Source of the DNA: Spinacia oleracea
Taxonomy: Eukaryota > Streptophyta > Magnoliopsida > Caryophyllales > Amaranthaceae
Length of the DNA stretch: 64,000 nt
Reading direction: 5' to 3'
NCBI RefSeq assembly: GCF_020520425.1
Contig: NC_079489.1
Location: 21,972,001-22,036,000 of the forward strand
Part shown: piece after piece, positions 36,500 through 47,666 of the stretch
Numbering within the stretch: the first letter of the stretch is position 1
Layout of the letters: the number at the start of each line of letters is the position of its first letter
The notes under the pieces: model-generated
Seen by the model: the letters and a program-made list of their open reading frames with translations, nothing else
What the model was told of the DNA's origin: nothing
Databases searched by the model: none
Translations under genes and position numbers: made by a program

Positions 36500-36820
36500 A
36501 CCTCCATATTTATTTAAGAGATACACTTGGCCGGACACGGGTATTAAGAAGAAGAATTGAATGAAATAAAATCATAAAGCAAGTGAGGTTGGGTAGATAT
36601 TTTAATAGTAAACAAGTGGGGGTCATGTCCTTTTGGAGGATGGGAGGTGTGAAGGGTTTATGAAATTATTTGTTTAATAGGATGGTGGGTCATAAGGTGA
36701 ATTAAATGTATTATTTAATTAGATGGTGGGGTTGATAAGTTACTAAAAATGGCAAGTGTATCTCTTAAATAAATACGGCCGGAAAAGGCAAGTGTATCTC
36801 TTAAATAAATACGGAGGGAG
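36500..36820. mobile_element. MITE, CTCCGTATTTA family
   Basis: Ends CCTCCATATTTATTTAAGAG and CTTAAATAAATACGGAGGGAG-type inverted repeats. It is an uninterrupted copy of the MITE at 30793-31721. Confidence 0.8.
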
Positions 36821-37009
36821 TAATATATATAAATATAGTAGTTGGTGTATAAGAGTTTTATTTTAACTTAACCATTTAATAAAATTCGTGCATCGCACGG
36901 GCTAAAATCTAGTTATTTAATAAAGTAACATGTAATAACTTTTCATATATCGAACTAATTAAATTTACGTTGTTAATAGCTTAATTTGGTTTACTTGAGA
37001 TAGATTAAT

Positions 37010-37345
37010 AACGAGTAAATTGAATCGGGTTCAGGTTAAATCGAGTATGTTTTTTTCTCGGGTGGCTTTAGGTTTTCGGGTCACTTTGGGTCGAATTATT
37101 CTTTTGGATTTCATATATTAGCGGATCAGATAGATAACAATTTGATTTATTCGGGTCTTCACGGGTTGGGTTAAATCGAATGTCGGATTTTATAGGTTCG
37201 GGACAATTACAGTTGTTTTCAAGTAAAATCGATTTTTGGATTGCTTTCGGGTCGGATGCAAGTTCGGTTAAAAATTATCGGATACAAATCGGGTTGCTTG
37301 TCTCCACGAGTTGGCAGCGGTTTCGGGTTCGAATCTACCATTAGT
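37010..37345. repeat. GGTTCGGG-rich degenerate block
   Basis: Loose repeats of CGGGTT/TTCGGGTCG resemble the interior of the hAT family at 40466-40964, but I find no convincing ends. It is probably an eroded member. From 37346 to 37636 nothing is recognised. Confidence 0.45.
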
Positions 37346-37636
37346 TTTCTATTGCACTCTCTCAATGTGTGCACAAGAACTCAAGTGCATATTAGGCTTC
37401 AAAAACTCGAACAACTGACTAGAGACACCCTTAGTAAAACTATCAGCTAAGTGCCTACCTATATATAACTAGGTAGAGATAAACTTTTAAACCAAATCCC
37501 CTTGAGAAACATTTTATATTAAAAAACAGAAAGTCGATACAGTAGAAACAAACATGCTTATGTTTTAACCTTATACCAAGAAATAATTTAAAAACATTAG
37601 AAGAAGCTAACTAGCTAAGAGAGGTGTGGGAGTTCT

Positions 37637-38977
37637 CTAATTAGGAGTAGCAAAAGCAAGAAAAACTGGGTTGGACTGTAAACATTGTATTTCTCTCTGT
37701 TCCAGCATAACCCATGCTTCAATTCCTTCCACACCTGTTTGGGGATGCCTATAATCAGTAAGGCAGATCGAATTCCTGATCGGAGGTGGTCTCCCGTCAG
37801 TGGGAACTATCCAAACCGGCTTTCCAAACCCGAAGTCAACCTCATCCAACCCAACCTTGCACCAACTGCTCAAGCAGTAGTATCCTTGTTGATGCTTTAG
37901 TGGAGCTTCATAGTCAGCTTTCCGCTCAGACCAAATAACTTCTGCTGAAGTAGTTGTTGTAATTTGCTGGTTTGTTCTCGACAATGCTAAATGAATTTCT
38001 TTAACAAGGTCTTGAAGGCCGCTGCTGGTGTGAGCCTGTGCTCTTGCATTTCTAAGCAAGTTACCCATGGACCCCCTTGGTAGTGGCGGACTCACCCTCT
38101 GCCGGATATTCACAACCATTGTAAGCGATGTATGTTCGACTTCAACTCCGGAATTACGCAATATCTGTTCCCAAATAAACCCTGTCACGGCCTCAAATCT
38201 TGTGGGTTTAGGGACCAACTCACTAGTAGCTCTCGCTTTCAGCTTGCTTAATGAAACATCGTCGAATACATAGCTCTTAATCACAGACATTGTGTTGAGA
38301 TTATTTGGTTGTGTAGGTGGGGTATCCTTAAAAACTTCATCATGAGGAATAACAATATGTTTTTCTTTGGGAAGCGGAGGGAAAGCCTTGATGATGGCTT
38401 CAAAATCAGGTTTGACTAGGTTGTTAAACCGCGTATTAGTAAGGGATGACCAATATTTAAAGAAGGTTCCAAGAGAGATTGCATCAAGGAGTTTATGGAG
38501 CACATAGCAGCCAATTACCACCCCACCACATAGGAAAACATTGATTTGAAATACCAAAGGGGTTAGTTCGGAGATTGGTCGAGTTTTAAACTCTTGACAA
38601 GGGAGAAACTTGGTAAGCAACTTCATTTTATGAGGTGAGATCATGACATCCAAGAGACGGGAATTGACTTTGGTTTCAATAAAGGGTATGCCTTGGTGGT
38701 TGCAAGAAATGGTAGATTCATCAAGGAATCGACCTGCAAGAGGGTGGAATTGGTCAAGTGTTTGGCTTAGGGATGTTTTAAGGCCACTTATATCAACTCC
38801 ACCGTGTTGATTTGGGACACCGGCAGAGTAGTAAAGAAGCAAAGGGAAGTGGAAGATAGGGGTGATTTGGTCCAGGACAGAAAGTATATGAGTTTTGGGA
38901 TTAGATGGTGGTGGAAGAGATGGTTTTACGGTTTCCATTGATATTATTTTGACATCTACTTCCAATTCTTGCTCCAT
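37637..38977 (-). CDS. BAHD acyltransferase A
   Basis: A single-exon, 446-residue BAHD enzyme, the family's usual length. BAHD enzymes move an acyl group from acyl-CoA to a hydroxyl or amine in specialised metabolism, in the cytosol. The catalytic HxxxD is HKLLD (His161, Asp165), and the structural DFGWG motif reads DFGFG (381-385). The opening VKIISMETVKPSLPPP and TLDQFHPLAGR place it near vinorine-synthase-like BAHDs. The residue after HxxxD is Ala rather than the common Gly. It is closest to BAHD C; A and C share HPLAGRFLDESTISCN-type blocks and SERKAD/SERKAE. No stop or frameshift is seen, so it looks functional. The substrate cannot be read from sequence. Confidence 0.93.
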   Translation of the reverse strand: MEQELEVDVKIISMETVKPSLPPPSNPKTHILSVLDQITPIFHFPLLLYYSAGVPNQHGGVDISGLKTSLSQTLDQFHPLAGRFLDESTISCNHQGIPFIETKVNSRLLDVMISPHKMKLLTKFLPCQEFKTRPISELTPLVFQINVFLCGGVVIGCYVLHKLLDAISLGTFFKYWSSLTNTRFNNLVKPDFEAIIKAFPPLPKEKHIVIPHDEVFKDTPPTQPNNLNTMSVIKSYVFDDVSLSKLKARATSELVPKPTRFEAVTGFIWEQILRNSGVEVEHTSLTMVVNIRQRVSPPLPRGSMGNLLRNARAQAHTSSGLQDLVKEIHLALSRTNQQITTTTSAEVIWSERKADYEAPLKHQQGYYCLSSWCKVGLDEVDFGFGKPVWIVPTDGRPPPIRNSICLTDYRHPQTGVEGIEAWVMLEQREIQCLQSNPVFLAFATPN

Positions 38978-39008
38978 TAGGGTCGTTGCCCTTCAAATTG
39001 TAGGCACC

Positions 39009-39033
39009 TAGCTAGCTAGCTAGCTAGCTAGCT
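39009..39033. repeat. (GCTA)n microsatellite
   Basis: About six GCTA units 30 bp upstream of the BAHD A start, in its probable leader or core promoter. Confidence 0.85.
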
Positions 39034-40312
39034 TGTATCTACAAAAGACTAGTTATAGAAAGAACAAAGGAGGGTTATTGATTATTTTGTTAAATTGTTC
39101 CCACTTTAAGTTGATACTACATGATTTTTAAAGATTCAAATTAAATAAAATATGGAATAGCAAAGTTAAAGAGTTAATTAACTAAAGACACAATAATGAT
39201 TCAAAGATAAAATATTATGGCAGGTGAGGTGGTGGTGGAGATGACTACAACATCAAGGGGTCAACATGACTAACATTAACCGTAGTTGACTTATTATTGT
39301 GTGGCCCTCCCTTTCCCTGTTGTCATCTGAGCCATCTCTCTGTCCGGCTGTCCCCTGTTTCCACCTGGCACCTGGCACCTGGCACAACCGCCACAGTTGA
39401 ACCAGAACAAAATGTCAACATTGGAACATGTTCGACGTTCGTTGTTTAATGAGAATTCTATATAATCTCTGGGCAGAAATTAAAATGGAAAACAATTAAG
39501 AAAAAAAAAACCCAATTCAATCCTTGTTCCATTTTACAAATTACAAGCATCAAGATTCAAGGAGGTCTGTTTCGTCTTAAGCGGCTTGTTGTGTAATATG
39601 GGGTTGATGTAGATAGACTTTGGGTTCGGGACGCCGGTTACCGTTGTGCGTACAGCGTACAGCGTACAGCGTACTGATGGCCGTGATGGGAGACAATCTC
39701 CTTTCACATTTAGAAAATTTAGACTACAACCCGCCCACACCAGTTCTCCTTTTAGTTTGTAAGCCTACAGTTTTATCATCAGATTTTCTGGTTTCTCCAT
39801 CTTCTTCTTGCTCTTTTACTTTAATGTATAATGCATCTACTTGTTTTACTTCAAGGATTTGTCTTTCGCTTTTCAAGATGACATTTAGTAAGAAAGAATA
39901 ATTAAAAGAAAAACTACCTTATTAAATTGAATTTTTAGTAACAAAGAATAATAATAAAAAATAAATACTAATTAACCTGTCATATTATAAAACATTGATC
40001 CCCTCACCAAAAAAAACCTTGACTTCAAATTTTCGGGTCAAGTTCATCTCACGAAAAATGGGTAATTAAATGACACGTGAGATGCATACGTAAAGTCAAT
40101 ACCATAATTCTAAGTTAATGTTCGGGAAAAATGTACTCCGTAGTATCTAACATATACGAAATATATCTTAAAGTAGTTAATTCCAACATGTTTTTGTAAG
40201 TTATATTTAATTTATACGTATTGATCAACAACTAGTACCTAAGGACTAATGGTTAATTTGTTATTGATCACTCCACTAAATTCGGGTGGCCATAATAGGC
40301 CCTTCTCAGGTA
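39034..40312. other. BAHD A upstream region; no gene
   Basis: This is the promoter side of BAHD A. It holds short tandem words, ACCTGGC about three times near 39365 and GTACAGC about three times near 39650. Small ORFs here have no family resemblance. Confidence 0.5.
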
Positions 40313-40465
40313 GCAATCATACTAATTCATTACTCCGTACCTAATAATAAATACGGAGTATATTGCAGATGTTAACTTGTAAGCTAACCAAAAATCTTAA
40401 CTTGTACTCTTTTTATAATAATATCGTGATTAGTTCAGTGACATCATAATATTCGTCGCGAATCT

Positions 40466-40964
40466 AGAGATGTCAAAAACTGATCCGACCTGAAAACCGG
40501 CCTGAATCGACCGAACCCGTAATCGACCATGACCCGAAATTACGGTAAATCAGGTAATCCGAAACCCGACCTGTACCCGACCCGAAAAAACCGATAACCG
40601 ATTTTAACCCGATGTTGTAACACCCGAACCCGAACCCGACACCCGACCCGAAAAATGACCAATAACCGAACTGACCTGACTGAACAATGACCCGAACCCG
40701 ATTCGATACCCGACCCGATATCAACCCGAAACCGATTGTAACTCGATGAAACCTGCTATTGACCCGATCTGTGACAACCCGCTACCCGATTTACCCGAGT
40801 TATCCTGACACGACCAAATATTAACTTCAACGATAATCTATTTTAATTATTTATTGCTAGATACTGAAATTTTTAACTCTAAAATAAGTTAAACAAAATT
40901 TTTTAGAATATAAAATAATTAAAATTTATAGGTTAATTATCAGACCCGAGTTTGACCCGTCCCT
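40466..40964 (+). mobile_element. hAT-type element, CCCGACCCGA family
   Basis: Flanked by perfect 8-bp GCGAATCT copies (40458-40465, 40965-40972). The empty site GTGAATCT is in D1 copy 2 at 46602-46609. Ends AGAGATGTCAAA and TTTGACCCGTCCCT are imperfectly inverted. The interior is CCGAACCCGACCCG-rich. Confidence 0.85.
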
Positions 40965-41038
40965 GCGAATCTCGTGTTTAGTACTACGTACGATGTTAAT
41001 TTTTATAATTAGACGTCTATTTAATTAAACTAAACTAT

Positions 41039-41229
41039 TTTTTTTTTGCTACTACGAGGAGTTCCCACGGCCTTCGACGAGTGGATTAATCTCCCCGTGG
41101 GAGTTTGAATGAGTACCTCGATGGGCAGCATCCCTCCCATTTGAGGTTTTTTCCATTATCAAGGATCGAACCCGAGACCTTGGTTAAGGAGCAAGAACCC
41201 CTTAACCACTCATGCCAATCTCAATTGGT
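41039..41229 (-). mobile_element. tRNA-derived SINE
   Basis: On the minus strand there is an A box (TGGCATGAGTGG), then a B box (GGTTCGATCC) 33 bp further on, and an A-rich tail. It is flanked by 15-bp copies of ATTAAACTAAACTAT (41024-41038 and 41230-41244). The same SINE is in D1 copy 2, so it predates the duplication. Confidence 0.9.
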
Positions 41230-41403
41230 ATTAAACTAAACTATAGATCACTATTTCCTGCATTTGAAAACAGTTACACCATTTTAATTTTCATGTTTAA
41301 CGACATATAACTTTGACAACCAATACATATAATTGTGTATTTATATTATTAAAAATTATGAAAAGTTGATATTATTTTAAAAAAAAATCATTGAAAAATT
41401 ATA

Positions 41404-41717
41404 CTCCATCCGTCCCATAATTATCTTCCTGTTTGACCAAAAACACGGATTTTAAGAAAAGTGGAATATAGTACATGAAAAAGTGGAATAAAGTACAAAT
41501 GATGATTGAGTTGTATGGAAAAGTGGAATAAACTACATGTGAAAGATAATATAGTACATGGGAAAAGTGAAATATAGTACATGGGTGGGGTTTTCAATAC
41601 AATTTTAATTAATATAGTACATGAGAAAGTGGGGACCTTAGTAGCCAAAATTAGAAACATGAAAATAATTTTGGGACGCTCGTTTAGGAAAGCAGAAAGA
41701 TAATATTACATACAGAG
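41404..41717. mobile_element. Stowaway-like MITE, eroded right end
   Basis: Starts CTCCATCCGTCCCATAATTA after TA and ends near CATACAGAG before TA. D1 copy 2 has only TACGGAGTA here. Confidence 0.65.
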
Positions 41718-41766
41718 TAATAATATTTGCTTTTTGTACGGGGTTGTATAAGAGATGGTCTGAGAC

Positions 41767-42315
41767 TAGACCTGTCAAAAATGGACCCGACCCGAAAACC
41801 GACCCGAAAACCGACCCGAACCCGACCCGAAAATAATGGGTCCTGAACAAGATTTTGTGACCCGTAACCCGATTTTATCCGAACCCGAGCAACCCGAAAT
41901 GTAATGGGTCAAAACCCGACCGAACCCGTTTAGGACCCGAACGATTGAAAATCATTGTATTTATACTAAAAAATGAGATTATGAGAAAATTAAAGCATAA
42001 TAAACAGGTTGTTTTTACTATTGTTGTGTGTAATATAATTTTAATTTGAATTATACGCCATTATATGGTTGAATTTGACTAAATATAAACTTTTTGTTAA
42101 TTTTTGCTCATATTTTGTATATTTATTACCTAAATTAATGAAAATATAATGCGCGTTTTAAAATCTCTCAACCCGTTGGGTCGACCCGAACCCGAAAGTT
42201 CTGGGTCTTGAACAAGCATTTATAAACCCGAACCCGAAAGTGACCGACCCGATTCAACCCGAACCCGAAAATAATTTTTTACAACCCGACCCGACCGACC
42301 CGTTTGACAGGTCTA
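41767..42315. mobile_element. hAT-type element with perfect 13-bp TIR
   Basis: Ends TAGACCTGTCAAA and TTTGACAGGTCTA are perfect inverted repeats. Flanks TCTGAGAC and TCTAAGAC are an 8-bp target duplication with one change, and the empty site TCTGAGAC is at 47369-47376 in D1 copy 2. Both subterminal regions are ACCCGACCCGAA-rich. Confidence 0.92.
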
Positions 42316-42651
42316 TCTAAGACCCATTTAATGTGCCAGTCCGAATCGTGTCACCCAAAAGTAATGTCAGGTTCATAAACCTGTCAAAAAAACAAATAGC
42401 TGGATCAAAGGTCAGACCTATCGCCTAGACCAAAGGTCTTAAGGCCAGAGCCTAGCAAAGCAACAATAGAGGCGCGTCGTTAGGTAAGATGATCAATAGA
42501 AAGTACATTACCGTCACACACGTTGTGACATTTGAGTAACCCAAAGTACTGAATAGTACGCCTATAAATACTTTCTCCCTTGTTTACTGGGGGACGCATT
42601 CATAACTCGTACTTGCTCTTATCCCTCTCTACTTTCTCTCTTTAAATACAC

Positions 42652-43408
42652 TAGGATAGGGACCGCGCGCGATAAAAATAAGTGATGATTTTTTATTTTC
42701 CAAATCAAACACAATAGACAAAAAAAGCAAGAAATTATACAAGGATATCTTAAGTCTAGTTACATTGGGTATTAAAACTTTTCGTTTTCAATTTCAACCA
42801 ATTCTCATCCTTTCTCTTCATTACAATAACTAATCCTTATTACAAAACAGAGGAATGTCGACAATTTCTGGTTTCCATACCGTCAATATCTACTCTCAAT
42901 CACATTTTCATTGAATTAGTCTAAATTTTTTGAAGAATCACAGTTAGTTGCAGTAGAGTTAATCATAGGGAAGTTTGAGCCGGACAAAGGTTGGTTCTGT
43001 TGTGTTTTTGTTATTGTTCAATAGGCTAGCCGACAAAAGAAAATCATATAGGGTGGTCGGCCAAGCCAATCAAATCAAATCAAGCTAACATAGCCATAAA
43101 ACAACTCTAATTTGTATGAAATGTCAACTTCACTAATGAGCTACAAAATAAATACAGCTATAAGAAACAATATACTCTTGAAGCTTATCTGCAACCTTGA
43201 TTAGTCGGTTAAAAACAAGCTTTGTACTCGTCTTTAGCCAATCCAGACATATTCGAGATTGACAAACATGACAATGTCTTGTTCACATCTGTTTTAAACC
43301 ATCACAAAAGTCGAACATACCCAAATTAAACATACTTCCAAAAGGACAGGGGGGCTTCTACTTAAAAATCTCTTGGAATTGAGGCTAGGCACTGGTGGTA
43401 GTTTGGCA
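42652..43408 (-). mobile_element. possible Helitron 3' end and tail
   Basis: D1 copy 1 stops exactly at AAATACA/CTAG, and copy 2 continues AAATACA/TTTG. An A/T target with CTAG at the edge is what a minus-oriented Helitron leaves, and an RPA-like gene, a known Helitron passenger, lies next to it in that orientation. The hairpin here is poor and the far end was not found. Confidence 0.35.
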
Positions 43409-44674
43409 TCACATGCCCTCTTCACCATCCACGGGTTGGATCACAGTCTGTTGGCCGGTGATCATTTGATAGTTGAGTTCTTCTGGGCTCATTTTCCACC
43501 TTTCATCTATGGCCTTGATTGGTGCATTAACTATCTCATACTCTCCCTTATATGCAAATGCATCCTCGTACCCATCAGCTTGATCTCCAAACAATGCGCC
43601 TCACATTTTGTTACCCTGAGGAAACTGTCCTTGAATATTAGAACAAAATCACATAACGATTAGGATACATGTTATAAGTACATGTTGCAGTAACTTAAAG
43701 AATTAACCATAACTCCCACGCTTGCCATCTACCCTGCAAAGAAATCAGTTTTCAACTTTTCATCACACAACGAGGTTAGACAACAACCTGATGCTTTCAC
43801 TGGATCCTAAATACAAACTGATATCAACAAGTTGTCATACTCGGGATTAGGACCTCAATACATCTCTGTTTTATATGCAAAGAATAACACAAGATGGCTT
43901 TGTAATAAACAAAGTTACATATAACCTGAAAATCACCATAAATAAAATACTTGTTATAATAATTTATTAATTTGTGCACAGAGTAATATCTGAAAAAAAA
44001 AGTTTCTTGTTTGAAATTATAAATATTTCTTAGAAACCACACTTAGTTTGGTAAGGCCTTTATTAACAAAAGTTGTCTGATTCAAGAATTTCTGTTAGGT
44101 GATAAACTATTAACACTGATTTAGGGAGTATATGGGGAGACTTGTGTATTTATCAAACTAAAAGGTGTTTTCTGCTTGCAATTAACCTTTAACCTGTATA
44201 TTTAATTTAGGGAATAAAAGGCCCTGATCAACTCAGACACTTAATTCGATTTCATGTAACAGTACAGCCAAGCAAATGTTACTTTTAGTTACACAATTTC
44301 TAAGCAAAACAAAATTGGACGGGAATTGACGACCACAACCATCAATTTCAGGACACATTCCGTTCATCGCATATCGTTTTAAGTGGGAGAGATGATATGT
44401 AGTATATATTTGATGTTATGTATTTAGAGCATGCTTTCATTTGTAGGACTAAATATGCGTGAAGTGCATGAAAAAAATGTTGCAAAACCAAAGTTGGACT
44501 TTTAAGCCTTGACTTTTATATAGGTATACCTTATCATCTTCCAGAAGCATTGACAGATACAACACTCCCTTATTCGGAGACACCTTAGCTCGCCCTTTTC
44601 TATGACCTTAACCTTCACTGTGTAGCCCTTTCTGTTAGCATTCAACTCATCGAGGTAAACACGTTCAGATTCCA
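43409..44674 (-). pseudogene. replication protein A (RPA1)-like OB-fold pseudogene
   Basis: The first exon (44674 to about 44529) begins MESERVYLDELNANRKGYTV. After a one-base frame change near 44590-44600 it continues as GRAKVSPNKGVLYLSMLLEDDK and ends at a GTATAC donor. A second exon (about 43617-43409) reads GNKM, an in-frame TGA, then GALFGDQADGYEDAFAYKGE and KMSPEELNYQMITGQQTV. This is the DUF223/RPA1 OB-fold of plant RPA-like proteins, which bind single-stranded DNA. Both the frame change and the stop argue against function, and the DNA-binding C-terminal parts are absent. Many plant Helitrons carry such genes, so it is either an old Helitron passenger or a truncated host copy. From 44675 to 45404 nothing firm is seen. 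Confidence 0.75.
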
Positions 44675-45404
44675 TCTTTCACACCTTCACAAAGCCAAAT
44701 GCAAAAGATTAGTGAGGGGAAGATTAGGGTGACTGCATACCAGGAAATGATTCATAAAGAACTACTAATTGTGACTGTGTAACAGCATAACATGTGTTTA
44801 CAGTTTTAAAAGGAGATCAACTTAATTCTGAACTATGACTAAATTTTGAAAGAAGCTATCAAACAAGAGCTAGACAATTTATAACTGCATTCAAGTAGTT
44901 GATCTTGACAAAATCTATGGACCATAACTTAATAGGTTAATTGCTAAATATTTTATAATGTCATCAATCAATACTATCGTGTAATATAGTATTATATGCT
45001 TGAACCCAGATTCGAACATGTGACAACAGAGATATCTCAACCATGTAAAACGAAGCCTTCTTCTATGTAAGACATACCTGCAAAGTGGAGTCCCTGTACC
45101 CTCCTCCCATATTCGTTAATTGGGAACTAATAACCCTCCTCAGTATATCTGAAGAGTTTCCAGTGCATATAGCATATGCAATGTGAAGATAGGGATTTTA
45201 GGATTTGCAGCTGGATATTTTTTTTGGCTTTTAGGATATGAAGATCATTTTTTATGATTTTAGGATCTTCCTAGCCCTTGATCTGAACAATATATTCAAT
45301 CAATTTTAGGTTTATCTTGTAATAGATTTGGATATAGCTTGTGATTATATCTACTGGAAAAGAAGCTTCTTTATTCATAGATTATACTCCCTCCGACCCA
45401 GTGA

Positions 45405-46463
45405 ACTCGATGGGTTTGTCCGATCATTTAGAATCCGATCCGGTCCGATTATATTCAACCCAAATCCGACCCAATCCGTTAATATTGATCCAATTAAGAT
45501 CCGAATCCGATAACAAAACGATCCGTGACAATCCTAATCCGTTTAAACCGAACCGAAGCGATCCGAAACCCGTTTATGATCCGATCCGTTTGAACCCGAA
45601 TCCGTTCCAACCCGAGGAAAATCCGTATAATCCGATCCGTTTGTAATCCTTGACCCGTTTAATCCGAATTGTTTCAACCCATGACCCGTTTATTCCGCAC
45701 GGTTTCAACCCATGACCCGTATAAGCCGAACCAATTTCGATCTGAACCCGTTTAACCCAAACCGTTCACGACCCATAAGAGAACATTAATTATATTGCAG
45801 TACCAATTAAGTGTATTAGTTATACGGTGTACTTGTACTTCATTCTCCCTTTAAATACTCTACTCAAATGAGACTTGTAATTGATGTATATTTAAGGCGT
45901 AAAGAACTTTTAGGAACGGATGTAGTATTAAACTAAGTTATATACTATATATACTCAATAACTTATATTATCAATCTTAAATTCTTATTACTTTTAAAAG
46001 TTAGTTATCGTTTTTGTCTCCTAATTAAGTCATCGATATTATAATTATATAATTTGGAACCAAATGGACCCGACTCGGATTCCAACCCGCTATCGAATAA
46101 CCCGATCCGATAATAATCTGATCCGATCCATGTTATTCCGTTACCCGATAAATCCGATCCGATATGAATCCGACCCGATATGAATCCGACCCCGTTATAG
46201 TCCAGGTAAACACGTTAATAATCCGTCATGTTCTAATCCGATCCGATCCGACCCAACGTACCCGACTACAATCCGACCCGTTTACAACCCGATCCGATAT
46301 GAACCCGTGCATAAAAAATCCGACCCAATCCAACCCGTTAAGTTTTCAATCCGATCTGATTCAACCCGTTAGCCAAATTAATCCGTTCCGATCCGATCCA
46401 TTTCAACCCGAATCCGATGAGTCCAACCCAAACCCGATCCGTTAATCCGATTTGACATCCCTA
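45405..46463. repeat. CCGATCCG/AACCCG-rich blocks, probable hAT remnant
   Basis: Two dense blocks, 45405-45780 and 46060-46460, repeat ATCCGATCCG and AACCCGTTT words around an AT-rich middle. The right end TTTGACATCCCTA fits a hAT terminus (TAGGGATGTCAAA) and abuts D1 copy 2. The left end is unclear, mixed with Stowaway-like pieces (CTCCCTCCGACCC at 45388, GGAACGGATGTAG near 45920). Proline/arginine-rich ORFs here are repeat artefacts. Confidence 0.5.
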
Positions 46464-46669
46464 GCAATCATACTAATTCATTACTCCGTACCTGATAATA
46501 AATATAATGCAGATGTTAACTTGTAAGCTAACCACACATCTTAACTTGTACTCTTTTTATAATAATATCGTGATTAGCTCGATGACATCATAATATTCGT
46601 CGTGAATCTCGTGTTCAGTAGTACGTACGATGTTAATGTTTGCAATTAGACGTCTATTAAATTAAATTA

Positions 46670-46859
46670 ATTTTTTTTTTCTACTACGAGGAGTTCCCAC
46701 CGCTTTCGGCGAGTAGACTAATCTCCCGCGAGAGTTTTATGGGTACCTCGATGGACAACATCCCTCCCAATTGAGGTTTTTTCCATTCACAAGGCTCGAA
46801 CCCGAGACCTTGGTTAAGGAGCAAGAACCCCTTAACCACTCATGTCAACCTCAATTGGT
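46670..46859 (-). mobile_element. tRNA-derived SINE, D1 copy 2
   Basis: Counterpart of 41039-41229 with the same A and B boxes and the ATTAAACTAAACTAT flank on the right. The left flank has drifted. Confidence 0.88.
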
Positions 46860-46937
46860 ATTAAACTAAACTATAGATAACTATTTCTTGCATTTCAAAA
46901 TAGTTACACCATTTTAATTTTCATGTTTAACGACATA

Positions 46938-47196
46938 CTTCCTCCGTCTTTTAATACTCGCAACGGTTGTTAGTTTCACGCATGCCAATGCACAACTTTG
47001 ATCATTTATATCTTAAATTCTTTTTATGCAAAAATTATAAAAAGTTGATATTTTGAAAATACACATTGAGACGAATCTAACAAGATCCCACATGACTATG
47101 TTTTATCTTACATAAAAAACACTGTGAATAGTCAAAGTAGATTATATGAATAGTGACAAAAGTCCAAACGTTGCGAGTATTAAAAGACGGAGGAAG
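46938..47196. mobile_element. Stowaway MITE (259 bp), CTTCCTCCGTC family
   Basis: Flanked by TA; the empty site GACATATAAC is in D1 copy 1 near 41305. I count about seven differences from the 259-bp copy at 32881-33139. Confidence 0.95.
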
Positions 47197-47451
47197 TATA
47201 ACTTTGACCACCAATACATATAATTGTGTTCTATAAAAAAAAAACATATAATTGTGTATTTATATTACTAAAAATTATGAAAAGTTGATATTATTTTTTA
47301 AAAAATTCATTGAAAAATTATACGGAGTAATAATATTTGCTTTTTGTACGGGGTTGTATAAGAGATGGTCTGAGACCCATTTAATGTGCCAGTCCGAATC
47401 GTGTCACTCAAAAGTAATGTCAGGTCTATAAACGGATAAACTTGTCAAAGA

Positions 47452-47646
47452 GGGAGATGATACACATACCCCAGAGGTATGTAGGACCCACATACCCTAG
47501 TCTTTTATTGGTCCAAATTAGCTTAAAGAAATTTCATTTTGGAGGAAAAAGAGTTTTATTTAGGGATGGGACCAATAATAAACCAATCAAAGAATAGGGT
47601 GTGTAAGGGCCCACGCACATACCCCAGGGTATGTGTAGCCTTTGCG
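47452..47646. mobile_element. small TIR element, MULE-type 9-bp duplication
   Basis: Present only in D1 copy 2. Ends GATACACATACCCC and GGGTATGTGTAGCC are imperfectly inverted. Flanks TGTCAAAGA and TGTAAAAGA form a 9-bp duplication with one change; copy 1 has TGTCAAAAA once. Confidence 0.65.
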
Positions 47647-47666
47647 TGTAAAAGAAACAAATAGGT

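Larger units (their letters stand above)
35989..36912 (+). mobile_element. non-autonomous Helitron
   Basis: The 3' end has CGTGCATCGCACG as a hairpin, then CTAG and host T at 36913. The 5' end is placed at A/TCTAATATAT, where TC follows host A. The interior has GAGCGCCACCTAGTATT-type direct repeats (about 36050 and 36270). No Rep/helicase is present. A MITE at 36500-36820 is nested inside. From 36913 to 37009 I see nothing. Confidence 0.6.
40313..42651 (+). repeat. duplicated segment D1, copy 1
   Basis: From TAGCAATCATACTAATTC to CTTTAAATACA this matches 46464-49911 in the same orientation once insertions are removed. Landmarks in order are the TCGTGATTAG stretch, an antisense SINE, GGGTTGTATAAGAGATGG, GCCAGAGCCTAGCAAAGC and CGCCTATAAATACTTTCTCC. 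This copy carries two hAT elements and a Stowaway that copy 2 lacks. The right part resembles a gypsy LTR (TATA box, CTCTCTACTTTCTCTC). Confidence 0.85.

Noticed and set aside
41160-41229. Functional tRNA gene
   Set aside because: A and B boxes are present, but target duplications and an A-rich tail mark a SINE, and the acceptor stem does not pair.
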